Below are positions 8,483-18,312 of a stretch of 64,000 bases of DNA, piece by piece. The translations under genes and the position numbers were made by a program. The stretch is from Planococcus sp. ISL-109 (GTDB lineage: Bacteria > Bacillota > Bacilli > Bacillales_A > Planococcaceae): positions 276,627 through 340,626 of the forward strand of contig NZ_JAGGPW010000004.1 in assembly GCF_018613655.1 (NCBI RefSeq), written 5' to 3'. Under the pieces are notes generated by a model. The model worked only from the letters and a program-made list of their open reading frames with translations. It ran no database searches and was not told where the DNA came from. Every line of letters starts with the position of its first letter. The first letter of the stretch is position 1.

Positions 8483-10148
8483 ATACTTCCATAATAACTG
8501 GCAGAATCATCGGGCGACGTTTCGTTTTTTCGTAGAGATACGGTCCGAGAACATCCGAGATATCGGTTTTCAGTTCATCCCAGTCGGTATTTTTACTGTG
8601 GATTTTTTTGTTTAAGTGGCGATTCAGCATTTGCTGTGCCTCATAGATCATCGTGCCGGATTCGCGCATATAGACGAATCCACGAGAAATGAGGTCAGGG
8701 CCTGATACCATGCGGCTTTTCTTTTTATCGATGCTGACGACGACAATGACCAGTCCATCTTCAGACAAGAGCCGGCGATCGCGCAGTACGATATTGCCGA
8801 TATCACCGATTCCGCTGCCGTCGATGTAAATATCGCCGGAAGGGACACGGCCTGCTACGGATGCTTCGTCTTGGCCAAGTGCCAAAACATCGCCATTTTC
8901 CATAATGAAGGTATTCTCGCGCGGAACATCGCAATCTACTGCAAGTTCTGCGTGTTGTGCCTGCATCCGGTATTCACCGTGGATCGGCATGAAGTATTTC
9001 GGTTTCATCAAGCGCAGCATCAATTTGTTTTCTTCTTGTGAACCGTGTCCAGATGTATGGATATCGTTCAACGAGCCGTGGATAACATCAGCTCCTGCAC
9101 GGAACAATAAGTTGATTGTCCGGTTGACGCTGCTCGTATTGCCTGGAATCGCGGAAGACGAGAAGACGACAGTATCGTTCGGTTGGATCTGGATTTGTCG
9201 ATGGGTGCCGTTAGCGATCCGTGACAGTGCAGCCATCGGTTCGCCTTGTGAGCCGGTACAAAGGATGACGACCTTATCGGCAGGCATCCGGTTCAAAGTT
9301 TGCGTGTCGATGAACGAATCTTCCGGTACAGTAATATAGCCGAGTTCACGGCCGATTGTCATGGCATTGTCCATGCTGCGGCCGAATACCGCAATTTTGC
9401 GGCCTTGGCGCACTGCTTCTTCAGTTACTTGCTGAAGACGGTAAATATTGGAAGCGAAAGTCGCGAAAATCAAGCGGCCTTCAACTTTGCGCATAATTTC
9501 TTTAAGGGTTTCGCCGACTTTGCGTTCGGACAAAGTGAAATTCGGGATTTCAGCATTAGTCGAGTCGGACAACAGGCACAATACGCCTTCGCTGCCGATT
9601 TGAGCCATTTTCAAAAGGTTTGCCGGTTCGCCGACTGGTGTAAAGTCGAACTTGAAGTCGCCTGTGTGGACGATGCTGCCGGGTGGTGTTTTAACGACTA
9701 CACCGAAAGAATCGGGAATACTATGTGTTGTACGGAAGAAACTGACCGAAGTTTTGCGGAATTTGATAACGTCTTCTTCAGCAATTTCAATCAGCGTTGT
9801 GCTGCGCAATAAGCCATGCTCTTCCAATTTTTTGCGCAATAAGCCAAGTGCTAGCTTACCGCCATAAACAGGCATGTTTACTTGCTTGAGTAGGTAAGGG
9901 ATGCCGCCAATATGGTCTTCGTGGCCGTGTGTTATAAACAGGGCTTTGATTTTGTCGGCGTTTTTAACTAAATAAGTGTAATCTGGAATAACATAATCGA
10001 TTCCGAGTAAATCGTCTTCCGGAAATTTGATGCCGGCATCAATCAGGATGATTTCATCCTGGAATTGGACGCCATAAGTATTTTTGCCGATTTCGCCGAG
10101 TCCGCCGAGCGCGAAAACAGCTGTCTGATCATTTTTTACGAATTTCAT
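8481..10148 (-). CDS. rnjA: Ribonuclease J1
   Basis: 555 residues, the usual length. Beta-lactamase/beta-CASP fold with the metal motif HGHEDH at residues 74-79. A RNA-metabolising MBL C-terminal domain and the conserved PIHGEYRM stretch near residue 366 follow. It is the 5'-3' exonuclease and endonuclease central to mRNA turnover in Firmicutes. Its ATG overlaps the rpoY stop by 4 bases (ATGA), the conserved ykzG-ykqC coupling in Bacillus, so production is tied to RpoY. YlbF, encoded further along, belongs to the complex controlling the partner RNase Y. Confidence 0.97.
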   Translation of the reverse strand: MKFVKNDQTAVFALGGLGEIGKNTYGVQFQDEIILIDAGIKFPEDDLLGIDYVIPDYTYLVKNADKIKALFITHGHEDHIGGIPYLLKQVNMPVYGGKLALGLLRKKLEEHGLLRSTTLIEIAEEDVIKFRKTSVSFFRTTHSIPDSFGVVVKTPPGSIVHTGDFKFDFTPVGEPANLLKMAQIGSEGVLCLLSDSTNAEIPNFTLSERKVGETLKEIMRKVEGRLIFATFASNIYRLQQVTEEAVRQGRKIAVFGRSMDNAMTIGRELGYITVPEDSFIDTQTLNRMPADKVVILCTGSQGEPMAALSRIANGTHRQIQIQPNDTVVFSSSAIPGNTSSVNRTINLLFRAGADVIHGSLNDIHTSGHGSQEENKLMLRLMKPKYFMPIHGEYRMQAQHAELAVDCDVPRENTFIMENGDVLALGQDEASVAGRVPSGDIYIDGSGIGDIGNIVLRDRRLLSEDGLVIVVVSIDKKKSRMVSGPDLISRGFVYMRESGTMIYEAQQMLNRHLNKKIHSKNTDWDELKTDISDVLGPYLYEKTKRRPMILPVIMEV

Positions 10149-10363
10149 CGGGTTTCAAGTGTCTCCACATGATAGTCTTGGGATGCTTGTTCATATTCGA
10201 GATGCTGCCCTTCAAGTAGCTGCACTAACTCGACGTTGTAGTTACGGTCTTTCAGATGATGACGAACTTCCCGCTCGGTGGAAGCTTCAACATACAAGCT
10301 TTTGGTGTTTTCTCTTACTGGTACTTCAAAACGGTTTTCCTGGTAATAAACTTTATAAATCAT
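10145..10363 (-). CDS. rpoY: RNA polymerase epsilon subunit
   Basis: 72 residues, matching the small DUF1447 family (Bacillus YkzG), an accessory subunit of RNA polymerase thought to help recycle stalled enzyme. The sequence begins [19 protein letters not shown] and contains the family's [15 protein letters not shown] core. AAAGGAGAG precedes the start. It is the first gene of a two-gene operon and overlaps rnjA by 4 bases. Confidence 0.93.
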   Translation of the reverse strand: MIYKVYYQENRFEVPVRENTKSLYVEASTEREVRHHLKDRNYNVELVQLLEGQHLEYEQASQDYHVETLETR

Positions 10364-10408
10364 AGGTTGCTCTCCTTTTACACGTTCAATAATAAATGCA
10401 CTTCCTTT

Positions 10409-10437
10409 ATATTATCATGTCATTGTTTTAAAATAAA
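10409..10437 (-). promoter_or_regulatory. Extended -10 promoter of rpoY-rnjA
   Basis: On the minus strand TG-A-TAATAT (hexamer at 10409-10414), with a weak TTTATT 17 bases upstream. The leader is about 40 bases. Confidence 0.5.
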
Positions 10438-10440
10438 GAA

Positions 10441-10468
10441 TAGCCCTCCTATTTAATATAAGAAGGGC
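10441..10468 (-). terminator. Weak terminator after the micropeptide frame
   Basis: Minus-strand arms GCCCTTCT/AGGAGGGC (one G-T pair) with a loop of about 12 bases, followed by a T-rich but interrupted tract. Confidence 0.4.
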
Positions 10469-10475
10469 CAAAACT

Positions 10476-10547
10476 TTATGCTATCTTCTTTTTGTTCATA
10501 ATGCCGTTGAGCTGTCTGAGTAGTCTGCGTTTCAACCGTTTCAGCAT
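10476..10547 (-). CDS. Putative 23-residue basic amphipathic peptide
   Basis: A 23-codon frame on the minus strand (ATG at 10547, TAA at 10478-10476) begins MLKRLKRRLLRQLNG and ends with KKKIA. It has a strong ribosome site, TAAGGAG, 9 bases before the ATG. It also has a promoter (TTTTCA-17-TATACT) placed for a very short leader, and a GC-containing hairpin followed by a T-rich stretch after the stop. Nine of 23 residues are Lys or Arg, and Leu recurs in a helical pattern, so it would be a cationic amphipathic helix. I do not recognise it. It could be a membrane-active or RNA-binding micropeptide, or the coding part of a dual-function small RNA. It lies upstream of rpoY in the same orientation. 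Confidence 0.55.
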   Translation of the reverse strand: MLKRLKRRLLRQLNGIMNKKKIA

Positions 10548-10568
10548 GGCCCACCACTCCTTATGTAT

Positions 10569-10597
10569 AGTATACTGTTTTTTCTGACAAATGAAAA
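10569..10597 (-). promoter_or_regulatory. Promoter of the micropeptide gene
   Basis: Minus strand TTTTCA (10592-10597), 17-base spacer, TATACT (10569-10574). The predicted start is about 15-20 bases before the ATG at 10547. Confidence 0.55.
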
Positions 10598-10644
10598 GAG
10601 GGCGCTCTCAAAAGTTCCTTCATAAAAAGATTGGAGATTGAAGT

Positions 10645-11418
10645 ATGTCAAAATTATTATTATTGGATATTGACGGCACATTGCTTGATTCGAACAAGCA
10701 ATTACCGGGAGCTACAAAGCAGGCATTGATACGTGCACGGGCGAATGGGCACCACTTGGCCATCGCCACTGGCCGCGCACCATTTATGATAGGCTCGCTG
10801 CTAGAAGAGCTGGCGATCGATACGTATATTACGTTCAACGGCCAGTACATCGCATTTGAGAATGAGGCCGTCCACAAACAAGCGATTGAACCGGTTATTT
10901 TAGAGCGTGTGATGGATTTTGCCGATCAGCGCGATCATCCGCTCGTTTTTTTGAATGAGCATAAAATGGTGTCATCGATCGATTTCCATCCGAACATCGA
11001 TGAAAGCATCAAAAGCTTGAAGTTTCCGCATCCCCAAATGGATAAGGAGTTTTATCGGACGAACGATGTATACCAGGCGCTGGTATTTTGCGAAGAGCAC
11101 GAGGAACAGCAATATCATCTAGCGTTCCAAAATGTCGATTTCGTCCGCTGGCACCGAGTTTCCTGCGACATCCTCCCAAAAGGAGGAAGCAAAGCTGAAG
11201 GCATCAAGCATTTGATACAGTCGACAGGCCACCGCTTAGAAGATACGATTGCGTTCGGTGACGGCTTGAACGATCTGCAAATGATGGAAGTTGCAGGCTT
11301 CAGCGTGGCCATGGCAAATGGCCATGAAGAAACGAAGAAGCGTGCAAATCATGTCACCAGCCACGTCGATGAAGGCGGGCTGGCAAAAGCTTTTGACTTT
11401 CTCGGCCTCAGCCGTTAA
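10645..11418 (+). CDS. HAD-superfamily Cof-type phosphatase (YkrA-like)
   Basis: 257 residues. HAD motif I DIDGTLLD (residues 8-15), motif II ATGR (near 46), a C2-type cap in the middle and motif IV GDGLNDLQMM (near 209) are all present. Motif III lysine falls at about 187 (KGGSKAEGIKH). Members dephosphorylate sugar phosphates, phosphorylated cofactors or nucleotides; substrate cannot be inferred. Position between rpoY/rnjA and def matches Bacillus ykrA. GATTGGAGATTG precedes the ATG. Confidence 0.88.
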   Translation: MSKLLLLDIDGTLLDSNKQLPGATKQALIRARANGHHLAIATGRAPFMIGSLLEELAIDTYITFNGQYIAFENEAVHKQAIEPVILERVMDFADQRDHPLVFLNEHKMVSSIDFHPNIDESIKSLKFPHPQMDKEFYRTNDVYQALVFCEEHEEQQYHLAFQNVDFVRWHRVSCDILPKGGSKAEGIKHLIQSTGHRLEDTIAFGDGLNDLQMMEVAGFSVAMANGHEETKKRANHVTSHVDEGGLAKAFDFLGLSR

Positions 11419-11477
11419 TCGAAAGAAATAGCTTGTAGGCGTGACTTTGCCTGCAATCAGTTGGCGAATCGGCAAAA

Positions 11478-11512
11478 CAAAACCCCGCCAGCACTCGCTG
11501 AACGGGGTTTTG
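11478..11512. terminator. Bidirectional terminator between HAD phosphatase gene and def
   Basis: Arms CAAAACCCCG/CGGGGTTTTG with an inner CAGC/GCTG stem and a 4-base loop. Confidence 0.8.
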
Positions 11513-12079
11513 TTATTCGACGGTAACACGGTCGATGGCGACGGCATTTTCAACTTCATGGAACGGATTTTTCGGGTTGATATGGTCATAGAACATAATG
11601 CCGTTCAAATGGTCGAGTTCATGCTGAAAGGCGATAGCCGGAAGACCCTTCAAGCGCATCTTGAATTCTTCACCGCTTAACGTAAAGCCTTTGACAGTAA
11701 TGCGGGCATAGCGCGGAACATAGCCGGGAACGGAACGGTCGACAGAAAGACAGCCTTCCCCGCTCGACAAATAGGCTTTTTCGACCGAATGGCTGACGAT
11801 TTTAGGGTTGACCGCCACAAGGCTCAAATTCTCACCGGACTGCTCGTCGAAATGCAGGGCGAAAATCCGTTTCGATGCATTGATCTGCGGAGCGGCGATG
11901 CCGACACCGGGGCGCAGGTCATATTTTTCCATCAGTTCGTCGTCTTGGCTATTCTTTACATATTGCAAAAGCTCCTCGCCTAGCTTGCGGTCTTCCTCTG
12001 AAAGGGGAAGCTGGAGTTCTTTTGCTTTTTGACGGAGGGTCGGGTGCCCTTCACGAATAATATCTTTCATTGAAATCAC
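11513..12079 (-). CDS. def: Peptide deformylase
   Basis: 188 residues when started at the GTG at 12079, which has AAAGGA 8 bases upstream and gives MISMKDIIREGHP, closely matching the beginning of the Bacillus YkrB protein. The longer frame to 12166 lacks support. All three signature motifs are present: GVGIAAPQI, EGCLSV (metal cysteine) and HELDHLNG (two metal histidines and catalytic Glu). It removes the formyl group from nascent proteins. The longer type-2 deformylase insertions are visible (HSVEKAYLSSGEGCLSV region). Confidence 0.93.
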   Translation of the reverse strand: MISMKDIIREGHPTLRQKAKELQLPLSEEDRKLGEELLQYVKNSQDDELMEKYDLRPGVGIAAPQINASKRIFALHFDEQSGENLSLVAVNPKIVSHSVEKAYLSSGEGCLSVDRSVPGYVPRYARITVKGFTLSGEEFKMRLKGLPAIAFQHELDHLNGIMFYDHINPKNPFHEVENAVAIDRVTVE

Positions 12080-12115
12080 TATGTTCATCCTTTCATGATG
12101 CCTTCTTGTAGTTTT

Positions 12116-12144
12116 ATTGTACCGTATCAAAGCGTTTTTGAAAA
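12116..12144 (-). promoter_or_regulatory. Probable promoter of def
   Basis: Minus strand TTTTCA, 17-base spacer, TACAAT (12116-12121). Confidence 0.4.
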
Positions 12145-12165
12145 AAGAAAAAGCTTTAGCTTTCA

Positions 12166-12194
12166 TTGTGTTTTTTGGATATTCATTCTATAGT
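12166..12194 (+). promoter_or_regulatory. Promoter of the YkyA lipoprotein gene
   Basis: TTGTGT (12166-12171), 17-base spacer, TATAGT (12189-12194), 30 bases before the start codon. Confidence 0.55.
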
Positions 12195-12224
12195 TAAAAC
12201 ATGGAAATCAAGGGGGACTTTATT

Positions 12225-12869
12225 GTGAAGAGAACAGCTATGGCCACCGTTTTAACCGGGATTCTTTTTCTTTCTGCGTGTTCCGGAACATCAACGGAAG
12301 AACAATTGAATGATATTTTAGAATCGACATTTGAAGAGGAAGCAGACTACCGGGATGTTCAGGGCGAGTTGCAGAGCCGCGAGCAAAACGAGCATCAGCT
12401 TTTCGAGTCGATGATGGCATTGACAAAAGAACAGCAGGCGGAAGTCGAAGAGATAGCGCAAGAAGCGATTGCTTCTGCGGAAGAACGACTGGAGTTGCTT
12501 GAAACCGAAAGGCAATCAATGCAAAGCGCAGCTGAGCAATTCCAAAGCATGGATCAATTGATCGAAGAGGCGGAAGAAGAAAGCTTGCAGTCGGATCTTA
12601 TGGCGCTGAAGGAGCGGATGGAGGAGCGTTTTGCCAAGCACCGCGAATTCACAGATGCTTATCAATCGCTGACGGAACACCAAAGTGAATTGTACGCCAT
12701 GGTAGCTGAGAAAGACATGGACCTCGAGACACTTCAAGCTAAAACAAATGAAGTCAACGAGCAAAATGAGCTTGTCCAAGAAGCTGTGACAGCGTTCAAT
12801 GAACAGACCGAACAGTTCAATGAATTGAAAAGTGACACAACTCAGAAAATCGAAGCCGATAATGAATGA
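12225..12869 (+). CDS. YkyA-family lipoprotein
   Basis: 214 residues from the GTG at 12225, which has AAGGGGG 8 bases upstream; an ATG at 12201 would place eight residues before a well-formed signal peptide. The signal VKRTAMATVLTGILFLSAC ends in a lipobox (LSAC), so it is a membrane-anchored lipoprotein. The rest is almost wholly alpha-helical and glutamate/glutamine-rich (coiled coil likely from about 60 to 210). It matches the YkyA family, proposed to bind cell wall, and lies between def and pdhA as in Bacillus. Biochemical function unknown. Confidence 0.82.
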   Translation: MKRTAMATVLTGILFLSACSGTSTEEQLNDILESTFEEEADYRDVQGELQSREQNEHQLFESMMALTKEQQAEVEEIAQEAIASAEERLELLETERQSMQSAAEQFQSMDQLIEEAEEESLQSDLMALKERMEERFAKHREFTDAYQSLTEHQSELYAMVAEKDMDLETLQAKTNEVNEQNELVQEAVTAFNEQTEQFNELKSDTTQKIEADNE

Positions 12870-12892
12870 GCAGCCGTAAAGGCTGCTTTTTT
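12869..12892 (+). terminator. Terminator after the YkyA gene
   Basis: Arms AGCAGCC/GGCTGCT with a 5-base loop and T6. Confidence 0.8.
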
Positions 12893-12926
12893 CTGTGCTA
12901 TAAAAGGCTAATCTGAATACATTGTA

Positions 12927-13014
12927 TTATAGTACAGTTTAGATTTTTTTATAGTACAGTTTTTGCTATTTTTAAGATTTTTGAAATCGGGTATATACGT
13001 ATAATGTATAGTAC
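12927..13014 (+). repeat. Repeated TATAGTAC boxes upstream of pdhA
   Basis: TTATAGTACAGTTT occurs at 12927-12940 and again at 12949-12962 (22-bp period). The core TATAGTAC recurs at 13007-13014. All three lie just upstream of the pdhA promoter. No known regulator is recognised. The stretch 12893-13022 holds nothing else except a two-mismatch cre-like site at 12982-12995. Confidence 0.55.
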
Positions 13015-13022
13015 TTCTATGA

Positions 13023-13051
13023 TTGACCGTGTTATTGCGGTCGCGTATACT
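13023..13051 (+). promoter_or_regulatory. Sigma-A promoter of the pdh cluster
   Basis: TTGACC (13023-13028), 17-base spacer, TATACT (13046-13051). The leader to pdhA is about 65 bases. Confidence 0.7.
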
Positions 13052-13108
13052 GATGGAGAATGTGATGATTGTATCAATGAGCTAGTGTAAAAATTTTAAT
13101 ACAGATAA

Positions 13109-14236
<1,128 letters not shown>

Positions 14237-14239
14237 GCC

Positions 14240-15217
14240 ATGGCACAATTGACGATGATCCAAGCGATTACGGACGCTCTGAAAACAGAAATGCAAAACG
14301 ATGAAAATGTTCTTGTTTTCGGTGAAGACGTAGGAAATAACGGCGGTGTATTCCGCGCGACTGAAGGGTTGCAAAAAGAATTCGGGGAAGATCGTGTATT
14401 CGATACGCCACTCGCTGAATCAGGAATCGGGGGGCTTGCGATTGGGCTTGCTTTGCAAGGTTACCGCCCAGTTGCGGAAATCCAATTTTTCGGCTTTGTT
14501 TTCGAAGTGATGGATTCCATCAGCGGACAAATGGCGCGCATGCGCTACCGCAGTGGAGGCACGCTGACATCACCGGTAACAATCCGCTCACCATTCGGCG
14601 GCGGCGTCCATACCCCAGAAATGCATGCGGACTCACTTGAAGGCCTCATGACTTCACAGCCTGGCTTGAAAGTAGTCATTCCTTCGACTCCTTATGACGC
14701 TAAGGGGCTTTTGATCTCGGCAATCCGCGATAACGATCCTGTCATCTTCTTGGAGCATATGAAGTTATACCGCTCTTTCCGCCAGGAAGTGCCGGAAGAA
14801 GAATATACAATTCCACTCGGCAAAGCCGATGTGAAACGCGAAGGATCCGACCTTTCTATCATCACGTATGGCGCGATGGTCCAGGAGAGCATCAAAGCGG
14901 CAGAAGAATTGGAAAAAGACGGGCATTCAGTCGAAGTCATCGATTTGCGTACGGTCCAGCCACTCGACATTGAAGCAATTATCGCTTCTGTTGAAAAAAC
15001 AAACCGCGCAATCGTCGTACAAGAAGCGCAAAAGCAAGCGGGAATTGCAGCGAGTGTTGTCGCTGAAATCAATGATCGTGCGATTCTTAGCCTAGAAGCA
15101 CCTGTCTTGCGCGTAACAGCGCCGGATTCTGTTTTCCCGTTCTCACAAGCCGAGCAAGTTTGGCTGCCGAATGCAAAGGATATAGTAGAAACAGCGGAAA
15201 AAGTGCTGAACTTCTGA
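14240..15217 (+). CDS. pdhB: Pyruvate dehydrogenase E1 component, beta subunit
   Basis: 325 residues, the standard length, beginning 3 bases after the pdhA stop. It contains the transketolase central region ([14 protein letters not shown] near residue 28, the [11 protein letters not shown] stretch near 55) and the C-terminal transketolase domain. Together with PdhA it forms the E1 heterotetramer. A 175-base gap separates it from pdhC, unlike the tight spacing elsewhere in the cluster. Confidence 0.95.
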   Translation: MAQLTMIQAITDALKTEMQNDENVLVFGEDVGNNGGVFRATEGLQKEFGEDRVFDTPLAESGIGGLAIGLALQGYRPVAEIQFFGFVFEVMDSISGQMARMRYRSGGTLTSPVTIRSPFGGGVHTPEMHADSLEGLMTSQPGLKVVIPSTPYDAKGLLISAIRDNDPVIFLEHMKLYRSFRQEVPEEEYTIPLGKADVKREGSDLSIITYGAMVQESIKAAEELEKDGHSVEVIDLRTVQPLDIEAIIASVEKTNRAIVVQEAQKQAGIAASVVAEINDRAILSLEAPVLRVTAPDSVFPFSQAEQVWLPNAKDIVETAEKVLNF

Positions 15218-15392
15218 TTTGCTGATGATGGCGCAGAATTTTCTGTCCTCAAAAAGAAGCAAATAGGGTGATAGCAGTTTAATACGTTCGGTCGAGCCGG
15301 CGGGTGTGTATAGTCGGGTGGCTGGATATAGATCTACAGCAACATTTCATATGGTGCGCCGTATCAAATGTACATTAGAAAGGGTGACTAGC

Positions 15393-16790
15393 ATGGCTTT
15401 TGAATTTCGTTTGCCGGATATCGGTGAAGGTATCCACGAAGGTGAAATAGTAAAATGGTTCGTCAAGGCCGGAGATACGATTGAAGAAGACGACATTCTG
15501 TGCGAAGTGCAGAATGATAAAGCGGTCGTTGAAATTCCATCTCCTGTATCAGGAACAGTTGAGGAAGTGCTTGTAGAAGAAGGCACTGTCGCAATAGTCG
15601 GCGATGTATTGGTGAGAATCGATGCTCCAGATGCAGACGATGTCCACTTTAAAGGCGGCAAGGAAGATGGAGAAAAGCCTGAGCCTGAAGCAAAAGAAGA
15701 AAAGCAAGAAGAAACAACTGAAGAGCAAGTGCAATCGGGCACAGCTGAATCCGGCCAAGATGTAGAAAAAGTACCGGCACCGGAAACTGAGCCCGAAGGC
15801 GATACTGGTGCAGGAGCGCAGCCGCAAGCAGACGAGTCGAGTGATTCGAATGTACGCGTCATCGCGATGCCGTCCGTCCGGAAATTTGCTCGTGAAAACG
15901 AAGTCGATATTAAAAAAGTCAAAGGGTCCGGCAATAACGGCCGAATCCTAAAAGAAGATATTGAATCATTCATGGACGGCGGACAACAGCAGGAAGAGCC
16001 GGCTGCAGCTCAAGAAGCGGCTTCACAAGACGCAGAAACACCAGCAAAAACAAAAGAAGCAGCGGCGAAACCGTCTCCAGAAGGCGAATTCCCGGAAACG
16101 CGCGAAAAAATGTCCGGCATGCGCAAAGCAATCGCCAAAGCCATGGTCCATTCGAAACATACGGCTCCGCACGTCGCGCTTATGGACGAAGTTGATGTGA
16201 CGGAACTTGTCGCACACCGCAAAAAGTTCAAAGACATCGCAGCCGAAAAAGAAATCAAGCTGACGTATTTGCCATATGTAGTAAAAGCTTTGGTCAGCAC
16301 TTTGCGTGAATTCCCGGCACTCAACACATCATTTGATGATGAAACGAGTGAAGTGATCCAGAAACATTATTTTAATATTGGAATCGCAGCAGATACAAAA
16401 AAAGGTTTAATGGTTCCAGTCATTAAAAATGCTGACCGCAAATCCGTCTTTGCGATTTCCGATGAAATCAACCAGCTCGCGACAAAAGCTCGCGAAGGGA
16501 AATTATCCCCTGCTGAAATGAAAGGCGCGTCATGTTCGATCACGAACATCGGGTCTGCAGGCGGACAATGGTTCACGCCGGTCATCAACCATCCGGAAGT
16601 CGCAATTTTGGGCATCGGGCGCATTGCTGAAAAGCCGGTAGTAAAAAATGGTGAAATTGTGGCAGCACCTGTGTTAGCATTGTCAATGAGCTTCGATCAC
16701 CGCATGATCGATGGAGCAACAGCACAGCATGCATTAAATCACCTCAAGCGTTTGTTAAGTGAACCAGAATTACTATTAATGGAGGCGTAA
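15393..16790 (+). CDS. pdhC: Pyruvate dehydrogenase E2, dihydrolipoamide acetyltransferase
   Basis: 465 residues starting [13 protein letters not shown]. The ATG at 15393 is preceded by AAAGG at 9-10 bases, while a frame extending to 15306 adds 29 residues unlike any E2. Domains: one lipoyl domain with the modified lysine in NDKAVVE (near 43), an acidic Glu/Gln-rich linker (about 85-150), a peripheral-subunit binding domain ([15 protein letters not shown]), a second Ala/Gln linker, and the catalytic domain ending with the HRMIDG active-site motif. It forms the core of the complex. Confidence 0.95.
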   Translation: MAFEFRLPDIGEGIHEGEIVKWFVKAGDTIEEDDILCEVQNDKAVVEIPSPVSGTVEEVLVEEGTVAIVGDVLVRIDAPDADDVHFKGGKEDGEKPEPEAKEEKQEETTEEQVQSGTAESGQDVEKVPAPETEPEGDTGAGAQPQADESSDSNVRVIAMPSVRKFARENEVDIKKVKGSGNNGRILKEDIESFMDGGQQQEEPAAAQEAASQDAETPAKTKEAAAKPSPEGEFPETREKMSGMRKAIAKAMVHSKHTAPHVALMDEVDVTELVAHRKKFKDIAAEKEIKLTYLPYVVKALVSTLREFPALNTSFDDETSEVIQKHYFNIGIAADTKKGLMVPVIKNADRKSVFAISDEINQLATKAREGKLSPAEMKGASCSITNIGSAGGQWFTPVINHPEVAILGIGRIAEKPVVKNGEIVAAPVLALSMSFDHRMIDGATAQHALNHLKRLLSEPELLLMEA

Positions 16791-16795
16791 AACTT

Positions 16796-18205
16796 ATGGT
16801 AGTAGGAGATTTCCCAATCGAAACAGACACGCTCATCATCGGCTCAGGCCCTGGCGGCTATGTCGCAGCTATCCGTGCAGCACAGACTGGCCAAAAAGTT
16901 ACCATCGTTGAAAAAGAATATATCGGCGGCGTTTGCTTAAACGTCGGTTGTATCCCTTCAAAAGCGATAATCTCAGTCGGACACCGCTTTGAAGAAGCCC
17001 AGCATTCCGATGAAATGGGCATTGTAGCTAAAGAAGTTTCGTTAAACTTTGAAAAAGCACAAGCGTTCAAAGAAGGCGTCGTCAAGAAATTGACAGGCGG
17101 CGTAGAATCATTGCTGAAAGGCAATAAAGTGGAAATTATCCGCGGTGAAGCTTATTTCGTGGATGAAAACACTGTCCGCATCATGGACGCGGATTCTGCA
17201 CAGACGTATAAGTTTAAAAACGCAATCATTGCAACGGGGTCACGCCCCGTTGAAATTCCGACGTTCAAGTATTCAGAGCGCGTATTGGATTCTACGGGCG
17301 CGCTAGGCTTAAAAGAACTTCCGAAAAAGCTTATCGTTATCGGTGGTGGATATATCGGAACTGAGCTAGGAACTGCTTATGCGAACATGGGTTCTGAAGT
17401 GACGATTCTTGAAGGAGCTCCAGATATCCTTGCTGGCTTCGAGAAACAAATGACGGCAATCGTCAAAAAAGGCTTGAAGAAAAAAGGCGTCGAAGTCATC
17501 ACGAAAGCGTCTGCTAAAGGCGTAAAAGAAACAGATTCTGGTGTTTCCGTATCTTATGAAGCTGGCGGCGAAGAGAAAACAATCGACGCTGACTACGTAT
17601 TGGTAACTGTCGGGCGCCGTCCGAACACAGATGAAATGGGCCTTGAAGAGCTTAACATCAAAATGGGCGAGCGCGGGTTGATTGAAATCGACAAGCAATG
17701 CCGCACAAGCATCCCGAACATTTATGCAATCGGTGATATTGTGGCTGGGCTTCAATTGGCGCATAAAGCATCATATGAAGGCAAAATTGCTGCTGAAGCG
17801 ATTGCTGGCGAAAAGTCAGAAGTCGATTACATGGCGATTCCAGCGGTTTGCTTTACAGACCCTGAACTTGCAAGTGCCGGTTTGACTGAAGAGCAAGCGA
17901 AAGAAGAAGGCTTTGAAGTGGTAGCGGCGAAATTCCCATTCGGCGCAAACGGCCGTGCGCTCGCTCTTAATGCTACTGAAGGATTCGTAAAACTTGTGTC
18001 CCGTAAAGAAGATGGCTTGTTGCTAGGTGGACAAATCGTTGGAGCAGGCGCTTCAGACATGATTGCGGAAATCGGTTTAGCGATTGAAGCAGGCATGACG
18101 GTGGAAGATATTGCAATGACAATCCACGCTCACCCGACTTTGTCTGAAATTACAATGGAAGCTGCGGAAGTAGCTCTTGGAACACCGATTCACATCATTA
18201 AATAA
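16796..18205 (+). CDS. pdhD: Dihydrolipoamide dehydrogenase (E3)
   Basis: 469 residues, beginning 5 bases after pdhC. FAD site [10 protein letters not shown] (residues 18-27), redox-active disulfide CLNVGC in [17 protein letters not shown] site [10 protein letters not shown] (near 183), and the C-terminal catalytic HAHPTLSE. It reoxidises the lipoyl arms of PdhC and probably of the other 2-oxoacid complexes too. A strong terminator follows. Confidence 0.96.
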   Translation: MVVGDFPIETDTLIIGSGPGGYVAAIRAAQTGQKVTIVEKEYIGGVCLNVGCIPSKAIISVGHRFEEAQHSDEMGIVAKEVSLNFEKAQAFKEGVVKKLTGGVESLLKGNKVEIIRGEAYFVDENTVRIMDADSAQTYKFKNAIIATGSRPVEIPTFKYSERVLDSTGALGLKELPKKLIVIGGGYIGTELGTAYANMGSEVTILEGAPDILAGFEKQMTAIVKKGLKKKGVEVITKASAKGVKETDSGVSVSYEAGGEEKTIDADYVLVTVGRRPNTDEMGLEELNIKMGERGLIEIDKQCRTSIPNIYAIGDIVAGLQLAHKASYEGKIAAEAIAGEKSEVDYMAIPAVCFTDPELASAGLTEEQAKEEGFEVVAAKFPFGANGRALALNATEGFVKLVSRKEDGLLLGGQIVGAGASDMIAEIGLAIEAGMTVEDIAMTIHAHPTLSEITMEAAEVALGTPIHIIK

Positions 18206-18215
18206 GGCGTTTTTT

Positions 18216-18244
18216 AAAAGGACCGCATTTAGCGGTCCTTTTTT
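18216..18244 (+). terminator. Terminator of pdhABCD
   Basis: Arms AAAAGGACCGC/GCGGTCCTTTT, a 5-base loop, T6. Confidence 0.9.
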
Positions 18245-18266
18245 CTATGCTTTTGGTTGGTCATCT

Positions 18267-18296
18267 ATGATAAAATTTACCATGATAAAATTTGCC
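18267..18296 (+). repeat. 15-bp tandem duplication before the deacetylase gene
   Basis: ATGATAAAATTTACC (18267-18281) is followed directly by ATGATAAAATTTGCC (18282-18296). It brings two copies of a -10-like hexamer next to the ribosome site of the gene at 18313. Confidence 0.75.
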
Positions 18297-18312
18297 GAAA
18301 TGGGGGATAATC

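Noticed and set aside
10145-10148. Frameshift between rpoY and rnjA
   Set aside because: The ATGA overlap is the normal translational coupling of these two genes, both full length.
12122-12142. cre-like sequence in the def promoter spacer
   Set aside because: Three mismatches to the CcpA consensus, including fixed positions.
13065-13090. Six-codon leader peptide before pdhA (ATG at about 13070)
   Set aside because: Too short, ordinary codons and no attenuator hairpin follows; a chance frame in the leader.
15228-15266. 12-codon frame in the pdhB-pdhC gap
   Set aside because: No ribosome site and no conserved feature; expected by chance.
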